DNA of 34,087 nucleotides. Source: Ruminococcaceae bacterium UBA1404 (GTDB lineage Bacteria; Bacillota; Clostridia; Oscillospirales; Ruminococcaceae). A model generated the notes under the pieces. The model did not search any database and was not told where the DNA came from. It saw nothing but the letters and a program-made list of their open reading frames with translations. The DNA is taken from assembly GCA_002305075.1 (NCBI GenBank), contig DBQC01000014.1, forward strand, positions 362 through 34,448, written 5' to 3'. Positions 7,848 through 15,103 of the stretch are shown piece by piece (positions within the stretch are counted from its first letter, which is position 1; every line of letters begins with the position of its first letter). The translations under genes were made by a program, and so were the position numbers.

Positions 7848-9155
7848 CTAAATATTCTTCGAGTTTTTAAGAATATCCTCCACCATATTTTTGAAATAGG
7901 CGTCGTTCTCGCAGTTTTTAACCACCTGATTGATGGCATAGACCACGGTGGAGTGGTCGCGGTTGCCAAACTCCTTGCCGATGTTGGACATACTCATGTC
8001 GGTGACCTCGCGGACGACATACATGGCCACCTGTCGGGCTGTGGAGATGGGTGCGGCTCGCTTGCTCGAGCGGATATCGGTTGGGGAGACCTCAAAGGTA
8101 CGGCTGACCTCGTGAATAATCCGCTCGACCGTCACCGAAACGGGCTGACTGTCGTTGAGGATATCCCTGATGGCGTTTTGGGCAATAGCCAGCGAGGGCG
8201 GCGTGCCCGTGAGCATCTTGTAGGCCTTAATTTTTTTAACCGCCCCCTCTAATTGCCGGATGTTGTTTTTAAGGCGGTTAGCGATGTATTCGGCCACCTC
8301 GTCGGGCAGCTGCATATCGAGCAGTTCGGCTTTGCGGCGGATGATGGCGATGCGGGTTTCAAAGTCGGGCGGGGTGACATCGGCCAAAAGACCCCACTCA
8401 AACCGGGTGCGCAGCCGCTCCTCAAGGGTTCGGATCTCCTTGGGCGGCCGGTCGGAGGTGAGCACAATCTGCCGTCCGGCTTCGTAGAGGGCGTTAAAGG
8501 TGTTAAAGAACTCCTCCTGAGTGGATTCCTTTCCGCCGATAAAGTGAATATCGTCCATAAGCAGCACATCCGCGGTGCGGTATTTGTCCCTGAGCTGACG
8601 GGTACTCTCGCCGGCGATGGCCTCGATAACCTCGTTGGTAAACTCCTCGCCCTTGACATAGACCACCGTGGCCTGGGGATTGTTGTCTAAAATCTCCTGC
8701 CGGATGGCGTAAAGCAGATGGGTTTTACCCAGCCCCGAGCCGCCATGAATAAACAGCGGGTTGTAGGCGCTGGAGGGGTTGGAGGCTACCGCCAAGCTGG
8801 CCGCATGGGCAAACTTGTTGGACGACCCCACAATAAAGGTGGCAAATGTATATTCGTATTCGCCGTCTTTTACCGATTCGTTGGCGGTCTGCTCGGGTTG
8901 GTCGGTCTCGCCCTCGCCGGTAATATGAATCTCTACCTTAAAGCCCAGCACAGCCTCGAAGGCCCGGCTTAAAAGGTCGAGGTATTTTTCCTCTACAATA
9001 TCTCTTTTAAAGATGCTCTTTACATATAAATAGGCCACTCCCCGCTCTAGCCGCACCGGTTCGATGTCTTTAATCCAGAGCGAGTAGGGCACATCGGATA
9101 TCTCGGCGGCGCAGTAAGCCTTTACCGCGTCGAAAAGTTCTGTGAATGTCTCCAA
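7848..9155 (-). CDS. dnaA: Chromosomal replication initiator DnaA
   Basis: AAA+ ATPase that binds DnaA boxes and opens oriC. Seen: 435 residues from a TTG at 9155. Domain I is at the N-terminus and a short acidic, polar linker follows near residues 80-95. The AAA+ core has Walker A GGSGLGKT, Walker B LLMDDIHF and sensor II region NIRQLEGAVKKI. Domain IV has a helix-turn-helix with IGKEFGNRDHSTVVYAI. Start choice: the TTG has AGGAGG at 9164-9169 with 8-nt spacing, whereas the in-frame ATG at 9230 lies inside the -35 box of the promoter and would not be transcribed. Domain IV reads GNRDHSTVVYA where GGRDHTTVxHA is common, a small departure in the box-binding signature. Confidence 0.97.
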   Translation of the reverse strand: METFTELFDAVKAYCAAEISDVPYSLWIKDIEPVRLERGVAYLYVKSIFKRDIVEEKYLDLLSRAFEAVLGFKVEIHITGEGETDQPEQTANESVKDGEYEYTFATFIVGSSNKFAHAASLAVASNPSSAYNPLFIHGGSGLGKTHLLYAIRQEILDNNPQATVVYVKGEEFTNEVIEAIAGESTRQLRDKYRTADVLLMDDIHFIGGKESTQEEFFNTFNALYEAGRQIVLTSDRPPKEIRTLEERLRTRFEWGLLADVTPPDFETRIAIIRRKAELLDMQLPDEVAEYIANRLKNNIRQLEGAVKKIKAYKMLTGTPPSLAIAQNAIRDILNDSQPVSVTVERIIHEVSRTFEVSPTDIRSSKRAAPISTARQVAMYVVREVTDMSMSNIGKEFGNRDHSTVVYAINQVVKNCENDAYFKNMVEDILKNSKNI

Positions 9156-9163
9156 CGCTTCAC

Positions 9164-9169
9164 CCTCCT
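9164..9169 (-). promoter_or_regulatory. dnaA ribosome-binding site that fixes a TTG start
   Basis: AGGAGG on the minus strand, 8 nt before the TTG at 9155. It decides the start of dnaA against the longer ATG reading. Confidence 0.9.
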
Positions 9170-9185
9170 GTGCTTGATAAATGCT

Positions 9186-9209
9186 TAAAAGTATAGCTAA
9201 AAGTATAGC
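9186..9209. repeat. 12-bp tandem duplication over the dnaA -10 box
   Basis: TAAAAGTATAGC occurs twice without a gap (9186-9197 and 9198-9209). Each copy carries one TATACT hexamer on the minus strand, so the dnaA -10 element is duplicated 12 bp apart. Confidence 0.9.
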
Positions 9210-9230
9210 ATAAAATGGCCTGTTTATCAA
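9202..9230 (-). promoter_or_regulatory. dnaA promoter
   Basis: TTGATA (9230-9225), 17-bp spacer, TATACT (9207-9202) on the minus strand. Predicted transcription start is near 9195, about 40 nt before the dnaA TTG start. Confidence 0.8.
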
Positions 9231-9335
9231 CCGTATACCTATATTATAATCAGTTTTGCAGGGCAGAAGGTGATGAAGGACCTATGCCCCCTCTGCCATC
9301 GAGATAAACCCGCCGCTGCTTGCTGTACACGGCTG

Positions 9336-9595
9336 CCTAAAAGCCAAAGTTACAGCGTGTTGGTAGCTCTATGTCGGGCTGCCCGCCCGCCCCCGGCGAG
9401 GGCTCCCCTCCTGCGCTTTTTAACGCTTAAGACCTTATGGGCGCAGCCCCTAAAACCCCGCCAAAGGGACTGAGCCCCTTTGGAATCCCCCAGTGCTTGC
9501 CAACCGTCCGAGGTTTCTTTTTGTTTAACTAAAATTTTTAGTCAAGTTTTTTATAAAAAACTTGCGGGGTTTGGGGCGGCGCCCCAAGGTCTTAA
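9336..9595 (+). repeat. Mosaic intergenic repeat copy R1 (modules a-b-c)
   Basis: The dnaA-glyS gap (9156-9722) holds the dnaA promoter, this repeat and the glyS promoter; no gene is seen. Module a (about 9340-9415) ends in the GC-rich GCCCGCCCCCGGCGAGGG. Module b (9427-9502) carries the hairpin CCAAAGGG/CCCTTTGG. Module c (9511-9594) carries CAAGTTTTTT/AAAAAACTTG and GGGGC/GCCCC hairpins. Modules b-c are bounded by near-perfect inverted termini, TTAAGACCTTATGGGCG at 9427-9443 and its counterpart at 9580-9595. Related copies: R2-R7. Confidence 0.85.
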
Positions 9596-9642
9596 TGCGC
9601 CCGACACGGATGGCGGGGAGACCACAGGTTTCTCCGCTGCAC

Positions 9643-9671
9643 TTGACTTAAACCCGGGCTGGTCGTACACT
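9643..9671 (+). promoter_or_regulatory. glyS promoter
   Basis: TTGACT (9643-9648), 17-bp spacer, TACACT (9666-9671), about 50 bp before the glyS start. No T-box leader motif is visible between it and the gene. Confidence 0.6.
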
Positions 9672-9722
9672 ATAAGGATAACAAAAATACCGCACCCCCA
9701 TGCGGATTTGGAGGATGTCACC

Positions 9723-11096
9723 ATGCACAATGCGCTCACCATGGAAAAACTCGTAAACCTATGTAAAAACCGGGGATTTGTCTATGCCGGCAGCGAAATT
9801 TATGGCGGACTGGCCAACAGTTGGGACTACGGCCCCCTTGGCGTGGAGCTTAAAAATAATGTTAAAAAGGCTTGGTGGGTGGCCTTTGTCCAGCGCAGCA
9901 CCACCAATGTAGGGCTGGACAGCGCCATTTTGATGAACCCCGAAATCTGGGTAGCCTCGGGCCATGTGGGCGGATTTTCCGATCCGCTGATGGACTGCCG
10001 CAGCTGCAAAACCCGCCATCGGGCCGACAAGCTCATCGAGGAGCAGAGCGAGGAAAACCCCGCCGGCTGGACTGACGCCCAAATGCAGGACTATATCCGC
10101 GAGCAGGGCATTACCTGTCCCTCCTGCGGCGCCAGCGACTTTACCGATATCCGCAAGTTTAACCTCATGTTCAAAACCCACCAGGGCGTCACCGAGGACG
10201 CAAAAAACGCCGTCTATCTCCGACCCGAAACGGCCCAGGGCATCTTTGTCAACTTTGCCAACATCCAGCGCACCACCCGCCGCAAGCTGCCCTTTGGGGT
10301 CTGCCAAATCGGCAAGAGCTTTCGCAACGAAATTACGCCCGGCAACTTCATCTTCCGCACCCGGGAGTTTGAGCAGATGGAGATGGAGTTCTTCTGCAAG
10401 CCGGGCACCGACATGGAGTGGTTTAACTACTGGCGGGAGTTTATGGTCAAGTGGCTGTTGGACCTCGGCCTGAATGAGGAAAGCATCCGCCTGCGCGACC
10501 ACAGCGCCGAGGAGCTTTCGCACTATTCCACCGCCACCACCGACATCGAGTTTAAGTTCCCCTTTGGCTGGGGCGAGCTGTGGGGCATTGCCAACCGCAC
10601 CGACTTCGACCTCTCCCAGCACCAGACCCACTCGGGCAAGAGCCTGACCTACTTCGATGCCGACGAAAACGAGCACTATCTGCCCTATGTTATCGAGCCT
10701 TCGCTGGGCTGCGACCGCATGGCGCTGGCCTTTTTGTGTGGCGCCTACGACGAGGAGACCCTCGAGGGTGGCGACACCCGCACCGTGCTGCGGCTGCATC
10801 CGGCGCTGGCGCCCTACAAGGTGGCGGTGCTGCCCCTTTCTAAAAAGCTGGCTGAGCCGGCCAAAGCGCTCCACCAAAAGCTCAGCGGTCTGTTTATGGC
10901 CGACTACGACGAGTCGGGGGCCATTGGTCGCCGCTATCGCCGCCAGGACGAGATTGGCACGCCCTTCTGCGTGACGCTGGACTTTGATTCGCTCGAGGAT
11001 AACTGCGTCACCGTGCGCCACCGGGACAGCATGGAGCAGGTGCGCCTGCCCATGGCTGAGGTGGGCGCCTATGTGCTCGAGCGGCTGAATTTTTAG
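9723..11096 (+). CDS. glyS: Glycyl-tRNA synthetase, homodimeric (eukaryal/archaeal-like) type
   Basis: Class II synthetase that charges tRNA-Gly. Seen: 457 residues from the ATG at 9723. The family opening (MEKLVNLCKNRGFVYAGSEIYGGLANSWDYGPLGVELKNN) is present. A CRSCKTRHRADK and a CPSCG pair are likely zinc ligands. Motif 2 is in IGKSFRNEITPGNFIFRTREFEQMEMEFF, and motif 3 is near VIEPSLGCDRMALAFL. The anticodon-binding domain fills the last 100 residues. The start has GGAGG 7 nt upstream; the frame stays open far upstream through repeat R1, but the promoter at 9643-9671 excludes that reading. It is a single-gene unit, with repeat copies R1 and R2 on either side in the same orientation. Confidence 0.96.
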   Translation: MHNALTMEKLVNLCKNRGFVYAGSEIYGGLANSWDYGPLGVELKNNVKKAWWVAFVQRSTTNVGLDSAILMNPEIWVASGHVGGFSDPLMDCRSCKTRHRADKLIEEQSEENPAGWTDAQMQDYIREQGITCPSCGASDFTDIRKFNLMFKTHQGVTEDAKNAVYLRPETAQGIFVNFANIQRTTRRKLPFGVCQIGKSFRNEITPGNFIFRTREFEQMEMEFFCKPGTDMEWFNYWREFMVKWLLDLGLNEESIRLRDHSAEELSHYSTATTDIEFKFPFGWGELWGIANRTDFDLSQHQTHSGKSLTYFDADENEHYLPYVIEPSLGCDRMALAFLCGAYDEETLEGGDTRTVLRLHPALAPYKVAVLPLSKKLAEPAKALHQKLSGLFMADYDESGAIGRRYRRQDEIGTPFCVTLDFDSLEDNCVTVRHRDSMEQVRLPMAEVGAYVLERLNF

Positions 11097-11146
11097 TAAG
11101 GCTTAATAAGGCAGGGGCCATCTGCGGTGTTTGCCTTGCACGACTG

Positions 11147-11346
11147 TCCCAAAGCCAAAGTGGCAGTGCATTGGTAGCTTTAAGTCGGGCTGACCGCCCG
11201 CCCCCGGCGAGGGTTCCCCACGCCACAGCCAACACAATCCCCAATGTTTGCCAACTACCTGAGGTTTCTTTTTATTTAACTAAAGTTTTTAGTCAAGTTT
11301 TTTTCAAAAAACTTGTGGGGTTCGGGGCAAGGCCCCGAGGTCTTAG
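11147..11346 (+). repeat. Mosaic intergenic repeat copy R2 (modules a-c)
   Basis: Begins about 50 nt after glyS. Module a (about 11151-11226) and module c (11262-11345) are shared with R1 and directly oriented; by eye module c matches R1 at roughly 88%. Differences cluster in hairpin loops (ATA versus TTC region; GGC versus AAG between GGGGC and GCCCC). Module b is replaced by an unrelated stretch of about 35 bp. Confidence 0.85.
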
Positions 11347-11397
11347 GGCGGCCCCAATCTTATGCCCCGGCCCAGCCTAAAAAGGGGAGGTATACCC

Positions 11398-12594
11398 ATG
11401 CAAATGCCCGGCGGAACGCGACTTGAGGTGAATCTCGACCTGCTTTATGAGAATACCGCAGCGCTTAAAACCATGGTGGCCCCGTCCGAAATTCTGGCTG
11501 TCATCAAGGGCGACGCCTATGGCCACGGTGCGGTTATGGTGGCACGCACGCTTTTATCCTGCGGCGTTTGGCGCTTTGGGTTGGCCCGGCTGTCCGAGGC
11601 TGTGTCGCTGCGCCGGCAGGGCGTCGGCGGCGAGATGATCATCATCGGGTATACAAGCCCTAAAGATATTGCCGTGCTGCTTGAGCACAACATCGTCCAA
11701 ACCACCGTCGACCTTGACCATGCCCGGGCCCTCTCTGAGGCGGCCGTGGCGGCGGGGGGATGTCTGCCCGTCCATATCAAGATAGATACCGGCATGGGTC
11801 GCCTAGGAATAGACGCCCACTGCCCCGATGTGCTAAAGATGCTGTCCGAAATTTGCAGTCTGCCCGGCCTGAGGGTAGAGGGCTGCTTTACCCATCTCTC
11901 CTCGGCCGACGAGGGGAACGCCGATAGCGACGATTTTACCCGGGATCAGATTGCATTGTTTAATAAAGTTACCCGGGCCGCCCGTCAGGCCGGCCTTGAC
12001 CTCGGGCTGCTGCACGCCTGCAACTCCAGCGGCACGCTGCGTTTTCCCGAAGCCCACTACCAGCTTGTGCGGCCGGCCTCGCTCATTTTGGGGCTGGATC
12101 CCATGCCCGCCCACTGTCCGGTGCCCCATCCCTTTGTGCCTGTGGGGGCCTTTGTCGCCGAGATTGCGCTGATAAAAACCCTTCCTGCCGGACGGGCCGT
12201 CAGCTATGGCCGGATATTTTACACCGCCCGGCCCAGCCGCATCGCCACGCTGCCTGTGGGCTACGCCGACGGTCTGCCCCGGGCCCTCTCTAACGGCGGC
12301 GAGGTGCTTATTCGGGGCCGCAGGGCACCCATTGTGGGGCGGGTGTGCATGGACCAGACCATGGTGGATGTTACCGATATTCCCGATGCGCAGTTGGGTG
12401 ACCGGGTGACCTTGATGGGCCCGGACGGCACCGACCGCATCACCGCCACCGAGCTTGCGGTGCGCAGCGGCGGCGGGTATGTGGAGGTTGTCAGCCGCAT
12501 TGGTCGGCGGGTGCCCATATGTTACATAAAAGAGGGCCGCATGGTGGCCATGCTCGATTATATGGCTGGCGGACTTAGCGTTTTTGAGGAGTGA
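11398..12594 (+). CDS. alr: Alanine racemase
   Basis: PLP enzyme interconverting L- and D-alanine for peptidoglycan. Seen: 398 residues. PLP-binding lysine is Lys37 in AVIKGDAYGHG. HIKIDTGMGRLG and the tyrosine-bearing motif ATLPVGYADGLPR are present, as are VGRVCMDQTMVDVT and the C-terminal beta domain. The ATG at 11398 has GGGGAGG 7 nt upstream. It overlaps nothing upstream, and its stop sits 5 nt before the next small gene, which is probably co-transcribed. A short Gly-rich C-terminal extension (ending GLSVFEE) is the only oddity. The assignment is secure. Confidence 0.96.
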   Translation: MQMPGGTRLEVNLDLLYENTAALKTMVAPSEILAVIKGDAYGHGAVMVARTLLSCGVWRFGLARLSEAVSLRRQGVGGEMIIIGYTSPKDIAVLLEHNIVQTTVDLDHARALSEAAVAAGGCLPVHIKIDTGMGRLGIDAHCPDVLKMLSEICSLPGLRVEGCFTHLSSADEGNADSDDFTRDQIALFNKVTRAARQAGLDLGLLHACNSSGTLRFPEAHYQLVRPASLILGLDPMPAHCPVPHPFVPVGAFVAEIALIKTLPAGRAVSYGRIFYTARPSRIATLPVGYADGLPRALSNGGEVLIRGRRAPIVGRVCMDQTMVDVTDIPDAQLGDRVTLMGPDGTDRITATELAVRSGGGYVEVVSRIGRRVPICYIKEGRMVAMLDYMAGGLSVFEE

Positions 12595-12599
12595 GCCTG

Positions 12600-12914
12600 A
12601 TGCAGCACCCATCCCATAACCCACAGGACGGCCCCTGCCTGCCGCAGGACGCCGCCTTATCTCCCGATACGGCCGCCGCTTCGCAGGATGCCGCCGGCGA
12701 AAAAAAGCCTGCGCATTCGGCCCGCACCCACAAAGCCACGGCCTTTATTTTTCTGTTTAATGCCCTGGGGGTGGCGGCGCTGGCCTGCGGTCTTTATTTT
12801 TTGGGTAAGAACGGCCAAGGCTGGCTGTATGCCCTGGCTCTGTCGCCGGTGGCGCTGCTTCAGATGGGGCTGTTTTGGGTGTTCTATCGGCTGTATCTAA
12901 GGGAGCGCTTGTAG
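12600..12914 (+). CDS. Small two-helix membrane protein, unknown function
   Basis: A 104-residue protein I do not recognise. Seen: the first 50 residues are polar and rich in Ala, Pro, Gln and Asp. Two hydrophobic stretches follow, at about residues 49-68 (AFIFLFNALGVAALACGLYF) and 76-96, with basic residues before the first and at the end (RLYLRERL). This suggests a cytoplasmic N-terminal tail and a hairpin in the membrane. The ATG at 12600 has GAGGAG 9 nt upstream; a GTG at 12591 is in frame but touches that site. The start lies 5 nt after the alr stop, so it is translated from the alr message. A cell-envelope role would be a guess. Confidence 0.65.
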   Translation: MQHPSHNPQDGPCLPQDAALSPDTAAASQDAAGEKKPAHSARTHKATAFIFLFNALGVAALACGLYFLGKNGQGWLYALALSPVALLQMGLFWVFYRLYLRERL

Positions 12915-12944
12915 GCGGAGTGGGGGCGAAGATGCGGCAGCCCC

Positions 12945-13198
12945 AAGCCCAAGCGCCAGCGTGTTGGCAGCTTTAAGACCTTAGGGGCTCTGCCCCTAAG
13001 ACCCTGCCAAAGGGACTGAGCCCCTTTGGAATCCCCCAGTGTTTGCCAGTCTACCCTGCCTTGCGATGCGGGGGAAAGGTTTGGAAGGGGGGCGGCGAGC
13101 CCCCACTTCCATTTGAATAGCCCCGCCGCAGCGGACGCATTTTGCCTTGCAAAATGCGCAGGAAGGGCCATTGGCCCGACTTTGCCCCAAGGTCTTAG
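12945..13198 (+). repeat. Mosaic intergenic repeat copy R3 (part of a, then b-d)
   Basis: Fills the gap 12915-13247. A partial module a (12945-12972) runs into module b (12973-13047) and then module d. Module d contains GGGGGAAAGGTTTGGAAGGG, the stem CGCATTTTGC (13136-13145)/GCAAAATGCG (13149-13158) with loop CTT, and a GGGCC/GGCCC hairpin. Inverted termini TTAAGACCTTAGGGGC (12973-12988) and GCCCCAAGGTCTTAG (13184-13198) bound the b-d unit. It ends about 50 nt before the next gene. Confidence 0.85.
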
Positions 13199-13247
13199 TG
13201 TGGTGCCCAAGGGCGTGGAGACTTTTCCCCAAAAGGGAGGGTGTGTT

Positions 13248-14096
13248 GTGGAAAACTGCGAGCTTTTGGCGCCGGGCATTGCCGTGTGCACCGACCCCCA
13301 CCATCGGGTGAGCGCCGACGGTCTGTTGCTGGCCCGGTTTGCCACCTTGCGCCCCGGTATGCAGGTGGTAGACCTTTGCGCGGGAAATGGGCTGGTGGGC
13401 GCCGCCCTCTTTTCTCGGCCCTGTGCGCCCGATGCTCTTGTGGCGGTGGACATTGCCCCCGAAGCCTGTGCGCTGGCTCGGCAGACCGCCCAAAGTCCGG
13501 GCATCGAAGGGCGTATGCGGGTCATCGAGGCCGATGTTCTGGCCCTTGGGGAACTTATACCGCCCGGCTGGGCCGATTTGGTGGTGGTCAATCCGCCCTA
13601 CTTTGCCATGGGCGGCGGAAAAGTACCCCCCAATCCCCGGCGGCGACTGGCCCGTACCGACGATGGCTGCCCTCTGCCCGAGCTGTGTTTGGCGGCATCC
13701 CGGCTGCTGCGCCCGGGCGGACGGCTTGCCCTCTGCCATCGCCCCGAGCGCCTTCTCCCCCTCACCGATGCCATGCATCAGGCGGGCATCACTCCAAAGC
13801 GTGCGGCGCTGGTGGCCCACACCCCCCGGCATAAACCTTTTTTGCTGCTCATAGAGGGCACCAAGGGCGGCCGCCCGGGGCTTATGTGGGAGGCGGGGCA
13901 GTTCATTTTGCAAACGGGCAATAAACCGGCATCAGCCTATAAAAGGAGCCATTATGCAAGGAAAACTCTACATTGTGGGTACCCCCATCGGCAATTTGGG
14001 GGATATGTCTCCCCGGGCGGTGGACACGCTGCGGACGGTGGACTTTATCGCCGCCGAGGACACCCGGGTTACCCTAAAGCTGCTGAATCACTTTGA
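13248..14096 (+). CDS. TrmN6-like tRNA (adenine-N6)-methyltransferase (YabB family), 3' end uncertain
   Basis: SAM-dependent methyltransferase of the tRNA1(Val) adenine-37 N6 type. Seen: motif I region VVDLCAGNGLVGAAL, acidic motif VAVDIAPEA, and the N6-adenine catalytic motif VVNPPYF. HRVSADGLLLARFA near the N-terminus is typical of the family. The GTG at 13248 has GGGAGG 7 nt upstream; the open frame further upstream is repeat R3. The oddity is the 3' end. The frame runs 143 nt into rsmI, and the last ~47 residues are simply rsmI DNA read in another frame. The family is usually about 240-250 residues, while this reading gives 282. A -1 shift near the end would stop at 13922-13924. Neighbourhood with rsmI is standard. 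Confidence 0.85.
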   Translation: MENCELLAPGIAVCTDPHHRVSADGLLLARFATLRPGMQVVDLCAGNGLVGAALFSRPCAPDALVAVDIAPEACALARQTAQSPGIEGRMRVIEADVLALGELIPPGWADLVVVNPPYFAMGGGKVPPNPRRRLARTDDGCPLPELCLAASRLLRPGGRLALCHRPERLLPLTDAMHQAGITPKRAALVAHTPRHKPFLLLIEGTKGGRPGLMWEAGQFILQTGNKPASAYKRSHYARKTLHCGYPHRQFGGYVSPGGGHAADGGLYRRRGHPGYPKAAESL

Positions 14097-14790
14097 CATA
14101 CACACCCCCATGCTGAGCGCCCACGCCCACAACGAACAGCGGCGTGGGCAGCAGATTGTGGCCCGCCTGCTGGCGGGGGAGAGCTGCGCACTGGTGACCG
14201 ACGCCGGTATGCCCTGCATCTCCGACCCCGGTGGGCTGGTGGTGCAGGCCGCCGCCGAAGCCGGCATCGAGGTGGTTAGCATACCCGGGCCTTCGGCGGT
14301 AGTTGCGGCGCTGTCGGTGACGGGGCTGGACGCTGCGCGGTTTTGCTTTGAGGGATTTTTGTCCACGGCCAAGAGCCCCCGCCGTGCCCATCTGGACAGT
14401 CTTAAGCAGGAGCGGCGCACCATGGTGTTTTACGAAGCGCCCCACAAGCTGCGCCGTACCCTGGACGATTTGTTAGAGACGCTGGGCGACCGGCGGATTG
14501 CACTCTGCCGGGAGCTCACCAAGCGCCACGAGGAGGTGCTGCGCATGACTCTTTCCGAGGCGGTAGACTACTACGCCGACACCGCCCCCCGGGGGGAGTA
14601 TGTGCTGGTTGTGGAGGGCGCTCCCGAACAAATGGCCGAGCCTATGAGCGAGGCGGCGGCGGTGGACTATGCCCGGCAACTGCTCTGCGAGGGCATGAGT
14701 CCGGCCGAGGCTGCAAAGCGCACTGCCCGGGACACCGGCGTGGCCCGTGGGGTCATCTATCGGGGGCTGGTGGATAAACAGGAGAGTTAG
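13954..14790 (+). CDS. rsmI: 16S rRNA (cytidine-1402-2'-O)-methyltransferase RsmI
   Basis: Methylates the ribose of C1402 in the decoding centre. Seen: 278 residues, the usual length. The tetrapyrrole-methylase-like fold has LYIVGTPIGNLGDMSPRA at the N-terminus, AAEDTRVT, VTDAGMPCISDPG, the SAM-binding SIPGPSAVVAALSVTGL, and FCFEGFL. The C-terminal part (LCRELTKRHEEVLRMTLSEA) is typical. The ATG at 13954 has AAAAGGAG at proper spacing. It overlaps the 3' end of the upstream methyltransferase frame. The stop is followed at once by repeat R4, whose first hairpin may form the 3' end of the message. Confidence 0.95.
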   Translation: MQGKLYIVGTPIGNLGDMSPRAVDTLRTVDFIAAEDTRVTLKLLNHFDIHTPMLSAHAHNEQRRGQQIVARLLAGESCALVTDAGMPCISDPGGLVVQAAAEAGIEVVSIPGPSAVVAALSVTGLDAARFCFEGFLSTAKSPRRAHLDSLKQERRTMVFYEAPHKLRRTLDDLLETLGDRRIALCRELTKRHEEVLRMTLSEAVDYYADTAPRGEYVLVVEGAPEQMAEPMSEAAAVDYARQLLCEGMSPAEAAKRTARDTGVARGVIYRGLVDKQES

Positions 14791-15019
14791 GGGAGGGCCC
14801 ATAGGCCCTCCCTGCGCATTTTGCACCGCAAAATGCGTCCGCTGCGGCGGGGTTATCTCAATGGAAGTGGGGGCTCACCGCCCCTACCCATCTCCTCCGT
14901 ATCGCAGCTTCAAGTTGGCTGCCAAATATCAAGGCTTGCCAAGGCGCTTAAGACCTCGAGGTTCCGCCCCAAACCCCGAAAGTTTTTTGTAAAAAACTTG
15001 ACCAAAAACTTTAGATAAT
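14791..15019 (-). repeat. Mosaic intergenic repeat copy R4 (modules c-d, inverted)
   Basis: Fills most of the gap 14791-15103 and starts right at the rsmI stop. On the plus strand: hairpin GGGAGGGCC/GGCCCTCCC, then stem CGCATTTTGC (14815-14824)/GCAAAATGCG (14828-14837) with loop ACC. Next comes the rest of module d, about 50 bp of linker, and module c in reverse (14949-15019) with AAGTTTTTT/AAAAAACTT. The following 84 nt hold an extended -10 promoter. Confidence 0.85.
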
Positions 15020-15063
15020 CCCGGGATTTTACCGCACCTTGTCAGACCGATTGCCGCTAACTG

Positions 15064-15072
15064 TGCTATAAT
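15064..15072 (+). promoter_or_regulatory. Extended -10 promoter for the FAH-family gene
   Basis: TGCTATAAT, a perfect -10 hexamer with the TGn extension, 31 nt before the start codon. No good -35 at 17 bp; TTGTCA at 15039 is 22 bp away. Confidence 0.6.
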
Positions 15073-15103
15073 ATAGGCAAAGACTGCAAGGGAGGCATGG
15101 TTT

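Noticed and set aside
9231..9335. Second DnaA-box cluster upstream of dnaA
   Set aside because: Only weak matches such as TTATCAACC; no consensus boxes, so a bipartite origin is not supported from sequence.
9231..9722. T-box leader for glyS (and for serS)
   Set aside because: No AGGGTGG-type T-box sequence or specifier hairpin is visible; the predicted glyS transcript starts only about 45 nt before the gene, and serS follows parB by 5 nt.
9759..11021. Minus-strand open frame of 420 codons antisense to glyS
   Set aside because: Shadow of glyS; composition follows third-position GC of the real gene and no recognisable domain.
12996..13913. Minus-strand open frame of 305 codons opposite the TrmN6-like gene
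   Set aside because: Runs through repeat R3 and the antisense of a gene with an NPPY motif; no support of its own.
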